Assembly: GCF_031626495.1 (NCBI RefSeq)
Contig: NZ_JAMQOJ010000006.1
Span: forward strand, 310,001-374,000
Length of the DNA stretch: 64,000 nt
Reading direction: 5' to 3'
Origin: Natrinema sp031626495
GTDB lineage: Archaea; Halobacteriota; Halobacteria; Halobacteriales; Natrialbaceae
Below, piece after piece: positions 8,387-17,227 of this stretch. The number at the start of each line of letters is the position of its first letter. The first letter of the stretch is position 1. A model generated the notes under the pieces. The model was not told where the DNA came from. It ran no database searches and worked only from the letters and a program-made list of their open reading frames with translations. A program made the translations under genes and the position numbers.

Positions 8387-8728
8387 GTGGGCGAGCAGAG
8401 CGTGGACGGCATCGCCGTCTTCGGTGGCCGGAATCAGCGAGTGACTTCCTCGCGGTTTACGGGTGCGGATCTGACCGCGCTCTTTGGCGGGTACGAACTC
8501 GATTTGCGTGATGCCGAGGTGGCTGATCGTCCGGCGCGGATCAGCGCCGTCGCCATGTTCGGAGGCGTCGATATCATCGTTCCTCGAGGCTGGAACGTCC
8601 GACTCGACGTACTACCGATCTTCGGTAGTGCGGAGGACGAGCGCCCGCGCCGCGAAGCGGAACACGAGGAGATCGACCTGATCGTGACTGGCTTCGTCGC
8701 CTTCGGCGGGATCAGCGTGAACGACTGA
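8387..8728 (+). pseudogene. LiaF-like C-terminal domain protein, probably 5'-truncated
   Basis: The frame holds a repetitive beta-rich domain with the pattern GIAVFGG, ALFGG, AVAMFGGVDIIVPRGW and FVAFGGI, typical of the LiaF-like/cell-wall-active-antibiotic-response C-terminal domain. Normal proteins carry several membrane helices before it. Here the upstream frame looks non-coding and overlaps the divergent membrane gene. A GTG at 8387 could start a short version. It is either a stand-alone domain or the remains of a larger gene. Confidence 0.5.
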
Positions 8729-8760
8729 GTTCGCTCTTAAAAGATTGTTTGTATTACAAT

Positions 8761-9744
8761 ATGTCCCAATCGAATCTCGATCCCCCCGTCTATCTCGGCG
8801 CATTCGTCACTGTGACATTGCTCACAAGTTGGACGATCGCGTTCGGTACGATTACCAATACAGTCCCGGCGTACACGACGCCACTGATGATGGTCGTTCC
8901 TGCGGTCGTGACACTGGCCCTCCGGCGAATCCAGGGCGATTCGATCGTGCGAACGGTCAGGACTTCGGTCAGTGGAACGACGGGACCAGCGCTCCTGTTC
9001 GCGGTCATCTACCCCGTTCTGTTCATCGGTGTGGCCGCTCTCGTCGCGCTCTCAACTGGGCTTGGAACCTATCAACCCGGCGCAGACAACGCCATTAGCC
9101 AGGTCATCAGACAGGGCGGGGTTGCGTTGGTACCCGTATTTATCGTGCTGAACGTCGCCCTCATGTATGGCGAAGAACTCGGGTGGCGCGGCTATCTACT
9201 TCCACAACTCACCGCTCGGTGGGGGCGAGTCTCGGCGACGGCAGCCGTCGGCGTTGTCTGGGGACTCTACCATTCGGCGTTTCTCTATACCGCGGCAACG
9301 GTTCTTGGGGTGGCGAATCCCCTGGTAGTAACCGTCGTGCAGGCCAGCGCCGTGTTCGTGGTTTCGTTCCCCTTCGCGTACGCCTACTATCTCACGGACG
9401 GGAGCGTCCTCCCCGTAGCGATCTTGCACTTGATCTGGAACATCCTCAACCCCTGGATTCTCGGCGACATCTACGGAAACGTCCAGGGACTCGTCACCGG
9501 CCAGATTTTTGTCGTCAACGGCGGGGGTGTTCTCGGCGTGGTGCTCGGACTCGTCGCCGCGGGCGGGTTCGTCCTCCTGTTCAAGCGGGAATACCGAACC
9601 CATGAAACGTCGCACAGCGTTGCTTACACACGTACACTGGGCAATTTATTCGGCAGACTGCAAGTTCAACGAGCCGAAGCAGATGCGATTTCGGAAGATC
9701 GTTCATTGGCCGATGCTTCTCGAACAAACGCGCTGTTCTCATAG
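8761..9744 (+). CDS. CPBP family intramembrane endopeptidase with foreign tail
   Basis: About 327 residues starting at the ATG (a TTG lies four codons upstream). CPBP motifs: EELGWRG at about 140-146, WGLYHSA at about 169-175, and HLIWNILNP near 226-234, embedded in about eight membrane helices. The last 40 or so residues after KREYRTHET have no membrane character. The opposite strand there encodes what looks like the start of an IS5-type transposase, so the 3' end appears to have been replaced by insertion. Confidence 0.8.
   Translation: MSQSNLDPPVYLGAFVTVTLLTSWTIAFGTITNTVPAYTTPLMMVVPAVVTLALRRIQGDSIVRTVRTSVSGTTGPALLFAVIYPVLFIGVAALVALSTGLGTYQPGADNAISQVIRQGGVALVPVFIVLNVALMYGEELGWRGYLLPQLTARWGRVSATAAVGVVWGLYHSAFLYTAATVLGVANPLVVTVVQASAVFVVSFPFAYAYYLTDGSVLPVAILHLIWNILNPWILGDIYGNVQGLVTGQIFVVNGGGVLGVVLGLVAAGGFVLLFKREYRTHETSHSVAYTRTLGNLFGRLQVQRAEADAISEDRSLADASRTNALFS
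9656..9706 (-). pseudogene. Possible IS5-type transposase N-terminal remnant
   Basis: The minus strand reads MNDLPKSHLLRLVELAV, resembling the first residues of haloarchaeal IS5-family transposases (x-LPKS-x-LLRFVE). The similarity ends after about 17 residues. From memory of the family only; no terminal repeats located. Confidence 0.3.
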
Positions 9745-9770
9745 GATTTCAACAAGGCCGTTGAGCCCCG

Positions 9771-10973
9771 TCAGGAGCCGAGCGTGACGACACCGAGTAC
9801 CGCGACCCCGAGCGTGGCTCCGACGCTTCCAGTGAGGAGCGTTCCCTGATAACCGATCACGCCACCGAAGAGTGTGAACAGGGCTGGCCCAACAGTCTGG
9901 CTGATCCCGATAGTGGTCGTCTGGAGACTCATCACGCCGCCCCGGACGCGATCGGGAGCCAGCGCGCTGATTTCGGCGAACAGCGTTGGCGTAACGAGGC
10001 CGCTACCGACCCCGAAGACGAGCAGGGCGCCGACGAGCAGCGGCGTGGCATTTGCGAGACCGATCCCCAGGAAGCCGATCGCATAGAGGGCAAAGCCTGC
10101 AGTCAGCAATGTCTTCGTCGAGGCTCGAGCGGCCAGTCTGCCGTTCTGGGTGGAGACAGCTGCAGTCACTAGCAACACGATGCTGGTGACGAGCCCGACA
10201 GCCGCCGGGGTGAAGCCGAACGTCTCGGAGAGATAGAACGGAAGCGCGGTGTACAAGCCACCGAAAAGGAGCGTGAAAGAAGCGAACATGACGCCGTACA
10301 GAACGAACGCTCGGCGGGTGGGGATGAGACGGATCGCCTCCCGGATGTAGCCGTGTTCACCGCCATCGGCCGATGACGCTGGTTCGTCGAGCGCGAACAG
10401 AACCAGCCCAGCGACCGGGATCGTACACGCGTACATGAAAAACGGTGCGTTCCAGGCACGCGCGGCGAGATAACCGCCGACAACCGGGTACACCGCAGTC
10501 CCGAGCGAGAGCACGGCCGACGTGACTCCCATGACGGCATCGTGTTGCCGACCGGTGTATCGGTCGCCGACGACCGTCATCGCGAGCGCCGAGAGGATGC
10601 TCCCAGCCGCGAACCCCTGGAGGACGCGCAGTCCGAGCGCCACCGCGAAATCGTCCGTGAAGGCGATGGCAGTGCCGGCGACTCCGAAGACCGCGAGGGC
10701 TCCGGAGAGGACGTACCGCCGACCGATGCGGTCAGCGAGCGCGCCGATGAGCGGGGCGAGCAGGATACCCGGAAGCGCATAGAGCGTAATGAACAGACCG
10801 GCACGTGACTCGGAGACGCCGAACACGGACTGGATCTCGGGGAGGGCCGAACTGATCAGCGGCACGTCCATGGGCGTCATCAGTGTAGCCGCGAGGACGG
10901 CGATCAGTACCGGTGAGCGCCACGGGACACCGACCGACGGCTCAGCGGTCGTTGAATTCTCGGTTGCTCCCAT
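9771..10973 (-). CDS. MFS transporter, 12 transmembrane helices
   Basis: 400 residues. The MFS motif A-like loop GALADRIGRRYVLSGAL (about 73-89) and the helix-5 pattern GSILSALAMTVVGDRY point to a drug:proton antiporter-type major facilitator. The last helix runs to the stop. It follows the DoxX gene by six bases on the same strand and is surely co-transcribed. Substrate unknown; pairing with DoxX and the shared promoter motif with a DsbA-family gene hints at export of a redox-active or toxic compound (inference). Confidence 0.85.
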   Translation of the reverse strand: MGATENSTTAEPSVGVPWRSPVLIAVLAATLMTPMDVPLISSALPEIQSVFGVSESRAGLFITLYALPGILLAPLIGALADRIGRRYVLSGALAVFGVAGTAIAFTDDFAVALGLRVLQGFAAGSILSALAMTVVGDRYTGRQHDAVMGVTSAVLSLGTAVYPVVGGYLAARAWNAPFFMYACTIPVAGLVLFALDEPASSADGGEHGYIREAIRLIPTRRAFVLYGVMFASFTLLFGGLYTALPFYLSETFGFTPAAVGLVTSIVLLVTAAVSTQNGRLAARASTKTLLTAGFALYAIGFLGIGLANATPLLVGALLVFGVGSGLVTPTLFAEISALAPDRVRGGVMSLQTTTIGISQTVGPALFTLFGGVIGYQGTLLTGSVGATLGVAVLGVVTLGS

Positions 10974-10979
10974 GGCTTG

Positions 10980-11396
10980 TCAGAGCCCCACACCGATTGC
11001 CAGCGGCCACGAGGCAGCCGACAGCGCCAGGAAGACCAACGCACTACCGATCAGGCCGACGTTCTTCAGGAAATGGATCCGTTCGTTCTGGCGGTCGTGA
11101 CCCTCCACGGTCCAGAAATCGTGCATGACGATCGTGATCGGGATGAGGAGGGCGACCACTGCTAACGCACCGAGTGCAGGATAGACACCCGTGAGGACCG
11201 CGAGTGCGCCAGCGATCAGACCGAGGCTTCCCAGCGGAACGCTGACCGCAGCTACCGGCGCTCCCTTGTGCGTCGCGTATTCGACCGCGGAGTCGAGGTC
11301 GAGCAGATTACCGAGTGCGAGATACCCGATGACGAGCGCGAATAGCACTCGACTGAGCAGGAACGCCGCGCCGGATAGCGTCGAGGAAAACGCCAT
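10980..11396 (-). CDS. DoxX family membrane protein
   Basis: 138 residues, four transmembrane helices. Typical DoxX features include an N-terminal R in the first helix (LLSRVLFALVIGYLALGNLLD) and HDFWTVEG followed by NERIHFLKNVGLIGSALVF in the last third. DoxX proteins are linked to quinone or thiol redox stress. It heads the operon with the MFS gene. A promoter-like box shared with the DsbA-family gene lies about 120 bases upstream. Confidence 0.8.
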   Translation of the reverse strand: MAFSSTLSGAAFLLSRVLFALVIGYLALGNLLDLDSAVEYATHKGAPVAAVSVPLGSLGLIAGALAVLTGVYPALGALAVVALLIPITIVMHDFWTVEGHDRQNERIHFLKNVGLIGSALVFLALSAASWPLAIGVGL

Positions 11397-11518
11397 CAGA
11401 CGCCACCTCCGGCCACATCGTCGTTCGATCCGTCACTGTCCGTCTGTTGTCTTCCGACCGTCGCGTATCGAATGTCGTTCGCTGACATCGTTGCAAGAGC
11501 AGAAACGGACCGCCGACC

Positions 11519-11540
11519 GATATATTTCAGGCAAGTTACA
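11519..11540 (-). promoter_or_regulatory. Shared BRE/TATA-like box upstream of doxX-MFS operon
   Basis: On the minus strand this reads TGTAACTTGCCTGAAATATATC. Sixteen consecutive bases (TTGCCTGAAATATATC) are identical to the box at 13775-13796 before the DsbA-family gene, and the flanking TGTA is also shared. The AT-rich part can act as BRE/TATA; the conserved upstream half suggests a common regulator. Confidence 0.5.
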
Positions 11541-11639
11541 CTATATCTGGTTCCCCGTACTATACCACGCCAGACAGGCGGCAGCGGAACCGATCTCGGG
11601 GCGGAAATTTGATCGGTCGTTCGCCGTAGTGACCGTCAG

Positions 11640-11960
11640 CTAGACGGTCCCGGCACGCCCTCCTCGAACGACCAGCAGCGTGCCAACACCGGCAGCCATT
11701 GCGAGCAATACGTTCTCAGTTCGGTGAGCGACGAGTACGACGGCGATTCCAGCCATCCACTCACTCGGGCCGCTATCTAGCAACCGAACGGTGAGCATTG
11801 CCACGATGATACCCCCAGGAAGTGCGTCGAGTCCCTCTCGAAGCGAGTCTGACGGCTCGAGTCGATCCAGTATCCAGAACCCGCCAGCCTTGGTCGTGTA
11901 GGTGGCAGCGCTCATCCCAAAGACGACTGCCAGCGCGAGTACCGACACGTCATCGAACAC
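11640..11960 (-). CDS. azlD: AzlD-like branched-chain amino acid exporter subunit
   Basis: 106 residues with four short hydrophobic helices. The conserved AzlD elements are the N-terminal ATYTTKAGGFWILDRL and the motif ALPGGIIVAML. AzlD partners with AzlC to export branched-chain amino acids or analogues. It overlaps the end of azlC by 11 bases, so the two are translationally coupled. The range of exported compounds in archaea is unknown. Confidence 0.8.
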   Translation of the reverse strand: MFDDVSVLALAVVFGMSAATYTTKAGGFWILDRLEPSDSLREGLDALPGGIIVAMLTVRLLDSGPSEWMAGIAVVLVAHRTENVLLAMAAGVGTLLVVRGGRAGTV

Positions 11961-12711
11961 GACGCATCACCTCCGTCAGGCTCGCGGCGAGTCCGCCGGC
12001 CAAGATATACCATCGGCCGGGCAGGGCGAGTTCGGCGGCAACGGCAACGAGGGCGGCTGCGATCCACGGAGGGAGGGACTCACCTCCCTCCCAGAAACCG
12101 ACGAGCAGGGCGAGGAAGATCGCGGTCAGGACGAAATCCAGCCCGTAGGTTTCCGGGTTACCGATGCGACCGCCAGCGACTGCACCGATCGCGGTGGCAA
12201 CGACCCAGAAGAACCAGATCGAAAGTCCGCTACCCAGAAGAAAGGCGCCGCGTCCGTTGCCAGCACGGAGATCTTTGATCGTGAGAGCCCAGTTCTCGTC
12301 GGCCATAAAGAAGAGACTCACGTACGCCTGCCGAGACGAGAGGGTGGTGAACCACGGGCGTAACGAGGCACCCATCAGGAGATACCGAAGGTTGACCACG
12401 AGCGTCGTTCCGACGACGGCGACCACGGGAATCGGCCAGTCCCACAGCCCGACGGCGATAAGTTGCGCTGCCCCCGCCAACACAGTCGCACTCATAGCGA
12501 CGGCGGTCACGACACTCAGGCCTGCCTCGCGCGCAAGTACTCCAAATACGAGGCCGTAGGCACCGACTCCGAGCGCGACTGGAACGCACGTGACGAACCC
12601 CGCTTGGAGACCGTCACGAGAAAATTCGAGCGCTTCGGTCGCTGCCCCGGCCGACACGTCTTCGTCACCAGCAGCTGTGTTGCCAGCGGATTCTGTTTCC
12701 TCTCGAGGCAT
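11950..12711 (-). CDS. azlC: AzlC family branched-chain amino acid permease
   Basis: 253 residues from the ATG at 12711; a GTG at 12732 would add seven. The family pattern is clear: GFVTCVPVALGVGAYGLVFG, MSATVLAGAAQLIAVGLW and NLRYLLMGASLRPWF, with about six helices. The protein likely forms a complex with AzlD. The GTG alternative overlaps the end of an in-frame extension of the upstream DsbA-family gene, which would suggest coupling between them. Confidence 0.85.
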   Translation of the reverse strand: MPREETESAGNTAAGDEDVSAGAATEALEFSRDGLQAGFVTCVPVALGVGAYGLVFGVLAREAGLSVVTAVAMSATVLAGAAQLIAVGLWDWPIPVVAVVGTTLVVNLRYLLMGASLRPWFTTLSSRQAYVSLFFMADENWALTIKDLRAGNGRGAFLLGSGLSIWFFWVVATAIGAVAGGRIGNPETYGLDFVLTAIFLALLVGFWEGGESLPPWIAAALVAVAAELALPGRWYILAGGLAASLTEVMRRVR

Positions 12712-12898
12712 GATTTCGTTTCGCTCACTCACTACGAGGCGCGAACGTCATCTGACAGTTCGTTGTGGAATGGAGTTCTATCCGATCCATGTGAGGCCCT
12801 CCTGAGACGAACCCGGTCGAGTTGATATCATCGATATCGTGATCGTACCGGTCCCGAATGGCATCGGGTACCCACGCATCTTCGTAGAGTAGTCCCAG

Positions 12899-13750
12899 TC
12901 AGTTCTCGCCCCTGTCGTTTGAGTGCCAAAAAAAGCCATTGCCTCGAGATTCACGGCGGATCGTTCCATCGTCGACGAGGGATTCAAGCGCCTGTCGTGC
13001 TTTGCCATCGTCGAGTTCGTACACCTCCGCGACTTCCCGCGTCGCTACGGGCCCGTATTCGGCGATGAATCGACGTATCGGTGGCAGAGAAGACCGTTCC
13101 AGAGTCGGATCAACGGACATCAATGCGGTCAGCAGTTCCTCGAACGACGTGAATCCGGACGCCCGCTGTTCGCCAGCCGGACCGTCGATGTGATAGGTGG
13201 GGAACGATCGAACACCAGCGTCGCGGGTCCGAGAAAGATCGTCCTCGAAAGCCGCTTGCGCGGTCCCGTTGTCCAGTGCCGTCGTGAAGGCGTCGACATC
13301 GAGGCCGACTGCGTCTGCTAGTTTGACCTGTTCCTCACGGTCGTTGACGTTACGAACTTGTGTGATGTACGCTTCGCGAAGCCGTCGCAAATACCGATGA
13401 GCTAGTTCGGCCCCCTGTTGGCGTGCAGCGGTGAAGGCTCTGCTCGCGGGATAGGTCGATTGCGCCGGATCCGTTTCGAAAATCGTCACGTCGACCGGCA
13501 TCCCGTGGTGTTCGGACGCTTCTATCCAGTGAGGAGCGACGTCACTCGGCTCCGCGATGTCGTTGACCGGGTCGTAGAACTCGTCGAAGTCCTCAACCAG
13601 ACCGCCCATGACGTATCTGATCCGGATCTGATCCCCGAGCACGGTTCGGAGGCGTCGGATGATGGGTTCCGATCCCCAGCACCACGTACACATCGGATCC
13701 GTGTATTGGGTTATCGTTGGTCGGTCACTCGCGGTGTCTGTCGAAGACAT
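12899..13750 (-). CDS. DsbA/FrnE-family thiol oxidoreductase with C-terminal winged helix
   Basis: 283 residues. The thioredoxin-fold active site is DPMCTWCWGSEP (CxxC at about 20-24). The FrnE-like helical insert follows, and the cis-Pro segment RSFPTYHIDG is near 183. From about residue 220 a winged-helix-like tail (RRFIAEYGPVATREVAEVY ... ALESLVDDGTIRRE) is added; it may bind DNA or only dimerise. No signal peptide, so it acts in the cytoplasm. A TATA-like box shared with the doxX operon ends 25 bases before the ATG, fitting leaderless transcription. After the TGA the frame stays open for 57 more codons. Confidence 0.8.
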   Translation of the reverse strand: MSSTDTASDRPTITQYTDPMCTWCWGSEPIIRRLRTVLGDQIRIRYVMGGLVEDFDEFYDPVNDIAEPSDVAPHWIEASEHHGMPVDVTIFETDPAQSTYPASRAFTAARQQGAELAHRYLRRLREAYITQVRNVNDREEQVKLADAVGLDVDAFTTALDNGTAQAAFEDDLSRTRDAGVRSFPTYHIDGPAGEQRASGFTSFEELLTALMSVDPTLERSSLPPIRRFIAEYGPVATREVAEVYELDDGKARQALESLVDDGTIRRESRGNGFFWHSNDRGEN

Positions 13751-13774
13751 ATGCTCAGCCGCAATCCGCTGGAG

Positions 13775-13796
13775 GATATATTTCAGGCAACGTACA
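13775..13796 (-). promoter_or_regulatory. Shared BRE/TATA-like box before DsbA-family gene
   Basis: Minus strand TGTACGTTGCCTGAAATATATC. The AT-rich end lies about 25-31 bases before the ATG, the right distance for a TATA box of a leaderless transcript. The 16-base core is identical to 11519-11534. Confidence 0.55.
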
Positions 13797-13991
13797 ATAA
13801 AGCAGGTATGCTACAGGAAATCGGGTAACATACGGCACAGCGACGGGAGAGTCACGCACACAAAACGACCTGTGTGGAGACTGTCAACCCGGTGTGATTA
13901 CCGCTCGTCGAGGTTGTAGCACTCCGGCCTCCAGCCCGATCACGTCGAGATCTGAGGCGCGCGGACTGACGGTCCGTGAGTTCGTGCATAC

Positions 13992-14624
13992 CTATCCGGA
14001 AAGGTTCTGCAGCGTCAGGACGATGAAGAGGGCGATCACCGCTTCGGAGACGATCCAGGAGTTGTCGTTCATCCAGTCGCGAATCTCCGGGAGCGCGGTT
14101 TCCGCTCGCTCGCCCAGTGCAAGCACCGCGAGCGATGGAAGCGCCAAGATGAACAGCGTGAGCAGGACGAACCCGGCTGCGTCCGTGACCGGGTCGCCGT
14201 TCGCCGCGAGATAGGTACCGACGCTCATCGAAGTGACGATGTTGGTCGGGAAGAATCCCAATAGGAGAAACCCCAGTCGAAACGAGAGTCGCGGTGTCGC
14301 GGTGGTTAACTTGCCCATCCACGCTGGTGGCTTCGTCACATTCCGCTTCCGGTAGGTAGCCACTGCCGCGTAGAGGAGGAAGACGAGGACGACGATATAG
14401 AGCAGTTGCTTCGCGCTCGCACCGAGCAGACCGCCACCACCGCCGAAACTGTTCCCGAGGAGGTACGCGACGACGACGACGAGACTGATCGAGAGGAACG
14501 CACTAAAGACGTACGCTGTCGAGTTCGCCCGCCACTTCTCGCTCGTGGCGAGGAAGATGGACGAGAGTATCTGCGGACCCGCAATCATCACGATGGCCAG
14601 TGGGAGTACCTGCACGAGGCTCAT
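13992..14624 (-). CDS. GAP family (LysE-superfamily) transporter
   Basis: 210 residues, six hydrophobic helices, matching the GAP/Sap (PF11139-like) group of the LysE export superfamily: LVQVLPLAIVMIAGPQILSS at the N-terminus, a polar cytoplasmic loop with RKRNVTKPPAWMGKL, and a second half starting FRLGFLLLGFFPTNIVTS. The Gly-rich loop SFGGGGGLLG is unusual. The substrate is unknown; bacterial members move glycolipids or small molecules. It stands alone, with a perfect inverted repeat about 105-130 bases upstream. Confidence 0.75.
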   Translation of the reverse strand: MSLVQVLPLAIVMIAGPQILSSIFLATSEKWRANSTAYVFSAFLSISLVVVVAYLLGNSFGGGGGLLGASAKQLLYIVVLVFLLYAAVATYRKRNVTKPPAWMGKLTTATPRLSFRLGFLLLGFFPTNIVTSMSVGTYLAANGDPVTDAAGFVLLTLFILALPSLAVLALGERAETALPEIRDWMNDNSWIVSEAVIALFIVLTLQNLSG

Positions 14625-14981
14625 GACTCGTGCCTCTCGTGGCCCGAATCATTCTCTCGACCGGCACCCCCCTCTTTCGGAACATGCGTCAAAGACAGCA
14701 TTATTGTGCTTCTCTCCGAGAATCCTAAGCTGGCAACGACAATTAGTGTTGCCAGATTTATACATTTGTTATTCTCTCTTTTTCTCATAGGTCCTGCGCT
14801 CGCTTGTGGTCGTGCCGATGCCGATCGGACCCGGCGCCATAGCGAGCATATCGGCACGATTTCGGGGAGCAAGTCGCGTAGCGATGTACCGCGAACGACG
14901 TCGACGATTGAGACGGGTGTCTCGCGGAACGTTTCGGTCGCATTCGACGACCGGGCGGAGACGGAATCCCCATCGGTTCGT
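14625..14981. other. Regulatory gap upstream of the GAP gene
   Basis: No convincing gene. The 14,700-14,790 part is AT-rich and holds the palindrome at 14730-14755; the rest is antisense-type sequence next to the AI-2E gene 3' end. Confidence 0.45.
14730..14755. promoter_or_regulatory. Perfect inverted repeat, candidate operator
   Basis: CTGGCAAC and GTTGCCAG form perfect 8-base arms around a 10-base AT-rich spacer, beside an AT-rich run. Its position upstream of the GAP gene fits an operator. Confidence 0.45.
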
Positions 14982-15863
14982 TTACCCTGTTCCGATATCG
15001 CTCCGATCCGTTTCGGACGGAGGAACGTCTTCTCTTTCGCTGACGCCCTCTGCGAACTCATCGAGTGTGTGTTCGGGTACGATGTCGACGCGCTCGCGGT
15101 CGGTGTCGGCCAGCACTGGGAGGATCAGCCGAACGAACGTCACGATGAACACCATCAGGAACGGACCGAGGAAGATCCCGTACCAGCCGAACAGCGGCGG
15201 GCCGAACAGGTACGCGAACATGACGAGCCCAGTGTTGAGCAGTCGTCCCGAAAGGTACGGCCGGATGTACGTCCGGACGAGATTGTCGAACGCGACGATC
15301 ATGACCGCGAGGAACGCGATCGGGAACCAGAGGAGTCGCGGATCGACCGTCGCCGCCTGAACCGCGAGGGTCGCAGCGATCGCGAAGTAGACGATCGACC
15401 GGCCCACGAGCGGGACGAGCGTGAAGAGGCCGGTCACGACGGCGAACAGCACCGCTGAGGGAATCGCCAGTCCGCCGGGCGCGACGACGTTGAATACCGT
15501 GTAGACGATCGCCGAGAGAATGATGACTGCGAAGATCGTCATCGTGTACCCGAAGTAGATCGACCCCAATCCTCTATCGACGACGGAGAGGTAGTCGGTC
15601 GCCAGGCTGTCCTCGCCGAATACGTTCGTTTCAAACCAGTCTGCGATATTCCGGTCGCTGACCAGCAGGAAGAACGCGATCAGCAGCGAGATGAACATGT
15701 TGAACAGCGTCGCCCCGATCGCGCCGACCGCGCCGCCGACGGAACCGAGCAGGTTCTGCACCGACGGGTCTTGGATCAACACGACCGTCGTGTCGTACAC
15801 CTCCGAGGGGGTATTCGGGAGATCCGTGATCTGAACTGGTAGCTGCGCGAGGATTACATACAA
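14982..15863 (-). CDS. AI-2E family transporter, 5'-truncated
   Basis: 293 codons covering the C-terminal three quarters of an AI-2E/PerM-type permease: a periplasmic-like helical domain (LPNTPSEVYDTT to about residue 50), then about five helices with LFTLVPLVGRSIVYF and FGPPLFGWYGIFLGPFLMVF. Family members usually begin with two or three more helices (total 340-380 residues). Here the first codon is a TTG directly beside non-homologous sequence and an IS605-like hairpin lies 75 bases further out. It is probably broken by an insertion or deletion and not functional. Confidence 0.7.
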   Translation of the reverse strand: MYVILAQLPVQITDLPNTPSEVYDTTVVLIQDPSVQNLLGSVGGAVGAIGATLFNMFISLLIAFFLLVSDRNIADWFETNVFGEDSLATDYLSVVDRGLGSIYFGYTMTIFAVIILSAIVYTVFNVVAPGGLAIPSAVLFAVVTGLFTLVPLVGRSIVYFAIAATLAVQAATVDPRLLWFPIAFLAVMIVAFDNLVRTYIRPYLSGRLLNTGLVMFAYLFGPPLFGWYGIFLGPFLMVFIVTFVRLILPVLADTDRERVDIVPEHTLDEFAEGVSEREDVPPSETDRSDIGTG

Positions 15864-15917
15864 TCATGATGGTTCTTGAACACTTGGGGGTCGGGTCGCC
15901 ACCGTAGCGTGGTTTGA

Positions 15918-15967
<50 letters not shown>

Positions 15968-15997
15968 TATCTCGTATAACAGACCGCAGTTCGGTAC

Positions 15998-17227
15998 TCA
16001 CTGTTCCGACTCGGTTACCCCGAGCAAACCGGCGATTTGCCTCGCGAAGCCTGCTTCGATGACGACCGTGACGAGAATGACGAGAAAGACAGTGCCGAGC
16101 AGCAAATGCGCTCCCGAGGGATCCGACGGAGGCGCCTCCGTCAGCAACCGGACGGCGAACAGCGTCGCGACCGACGCCGGGATAATCCCCCGCGGACCGA
16201 CGAAACTCATGAACAGCCGTTCGCTCGGCGTGAAGCCGATCCCGACCGTCGAGACGAAGACAGCCAGTGGACGGATCACGACCATCAGAACCGCGACGAC
16301 CGCGAGCCCGGCGACTCCCAGCGCGAGGAGTTCCGCGAACTCGAGCAACGCCGCGAGCGTGATGAAGACGAACGAGAGGACCAGCAATGTCACGTCTCTC
16401 ATGAACTGCAGGATCTCCTCCTGGTAGGGTAGTTCGAGGCTTCCGAGGGTGAAACCCGCAGTGGCGGCGGCCACGATCCCGGCCTCCGAGAATACCGAGT
16501 CAGCGGCGGCGAACGCGATAACGGCACTGGCCAGCGCGAGCAGCCGGGCCGTCTGCGGCGCGGTCTCGGATGGGTGTTCGACCCGCGTAAGGAGGTACCA
16601 GACGACCCCGGTGACCACGAATCCGACGATCACCCCCGTCGCGAGACGCTGGATGAAGAGCCACACGAACCCGCCCGGCGCGAGTTGCTGGGCCGTCATG
16701 GCCTTGAAGAGGACGACCGCCAGCACCGCGGCCGTGACGTCGTTTACGATCCCTTCGACTTCGAGCGTCGTGGCGACCTCCTCGCGAACGGGAACCACCG
16801 CGAGAATCGGCGCGATGACCGTCGGTCCGGTGGCGACCAGCAGCGCGCCGATGAGAAACGCGATGTCCCAACTCGCTCCCAGCAGCAGGCGCACGGTCAG
16901 AGCCGTCCCGACGAACGCGATGACCGCACCGATCGTGATCATCCGGCTGACCGCCTTCGACGCCTCCCAGATGGCCCCGTACTCGAGGCGAAACGTGCCC
17001 TCGAAGATGATGATGGCGACGCTCACGCCGACGATGGTCGAGAGCGCATCGCCGACGACGTCAGGCGTTATCAACCCGAGGCCCTCGGGACCGATGGCGA
17101 CGCCCGTGAGGATGAGAAACAACACGCTCGGCACTCGGTACCTCGCGGCGAGAAGCTGCGCCGCCACACCGAACCCGACGATGGCCGCAATGAGAGCGAC
17201 GACGTCGAGACTGACGTGAATGGACAT
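15998..17227 (-). CDS. NhaP-type cation:proton antiporter (CPA1)
   Basis: 409 residues from the ATG at 17227; 45 upstream in-frame codons lack hydrophobicity and look non-coding. About twelve helices. The ion-binding ND pair of CPA1 antiporters is present in VEGIVNDVTAAVL, preceded by GALLVATGPTVIAPIL, and the helix-11-like SFVGPRGIIPASVATLFA completes the signature. It exports Na+ (or K+) in exchange for H+. No C-terminal TrkA/RCK domain follows, unlike many haloarchaeal relatives. It stands alone. Confidence 0.85.
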   Translation of the reverse strand: MSIHVSLDVVALIAAIVGFGVAAQLLAARYRVPSVLFLILTGVAIGPEGLGLITPDVVGDALSTIVGVSVAIIIFEGTFRLEYGAIWEASKAVSRMITIGAVIAFVGTALTVRLLLGASWDIAFLIGALLVATGPTVIAPILAVVPVREEVATTLEVEGIVNDVTAAVLAVVLFKAMTAQQLAPGGFVWLFIQRLATGVIVGFVVTGVVWYLLTRVEHPSETAPQTARLLALASAVIAFAAADSVFSEAGIVAAATAGFTLGSLELPYQEEILQFMRDVTLLVLSFVFITLAALLEFAELLALGVAGLAVVAVLMVVIRPLAVFVSTVGIGFTPSERLFMSFVGPRGIIPASVATLFAVRLLTEAPPSDPSGAHLLLGTVFLVILVTVVIEAGFARQIAGLLGVTESEQ

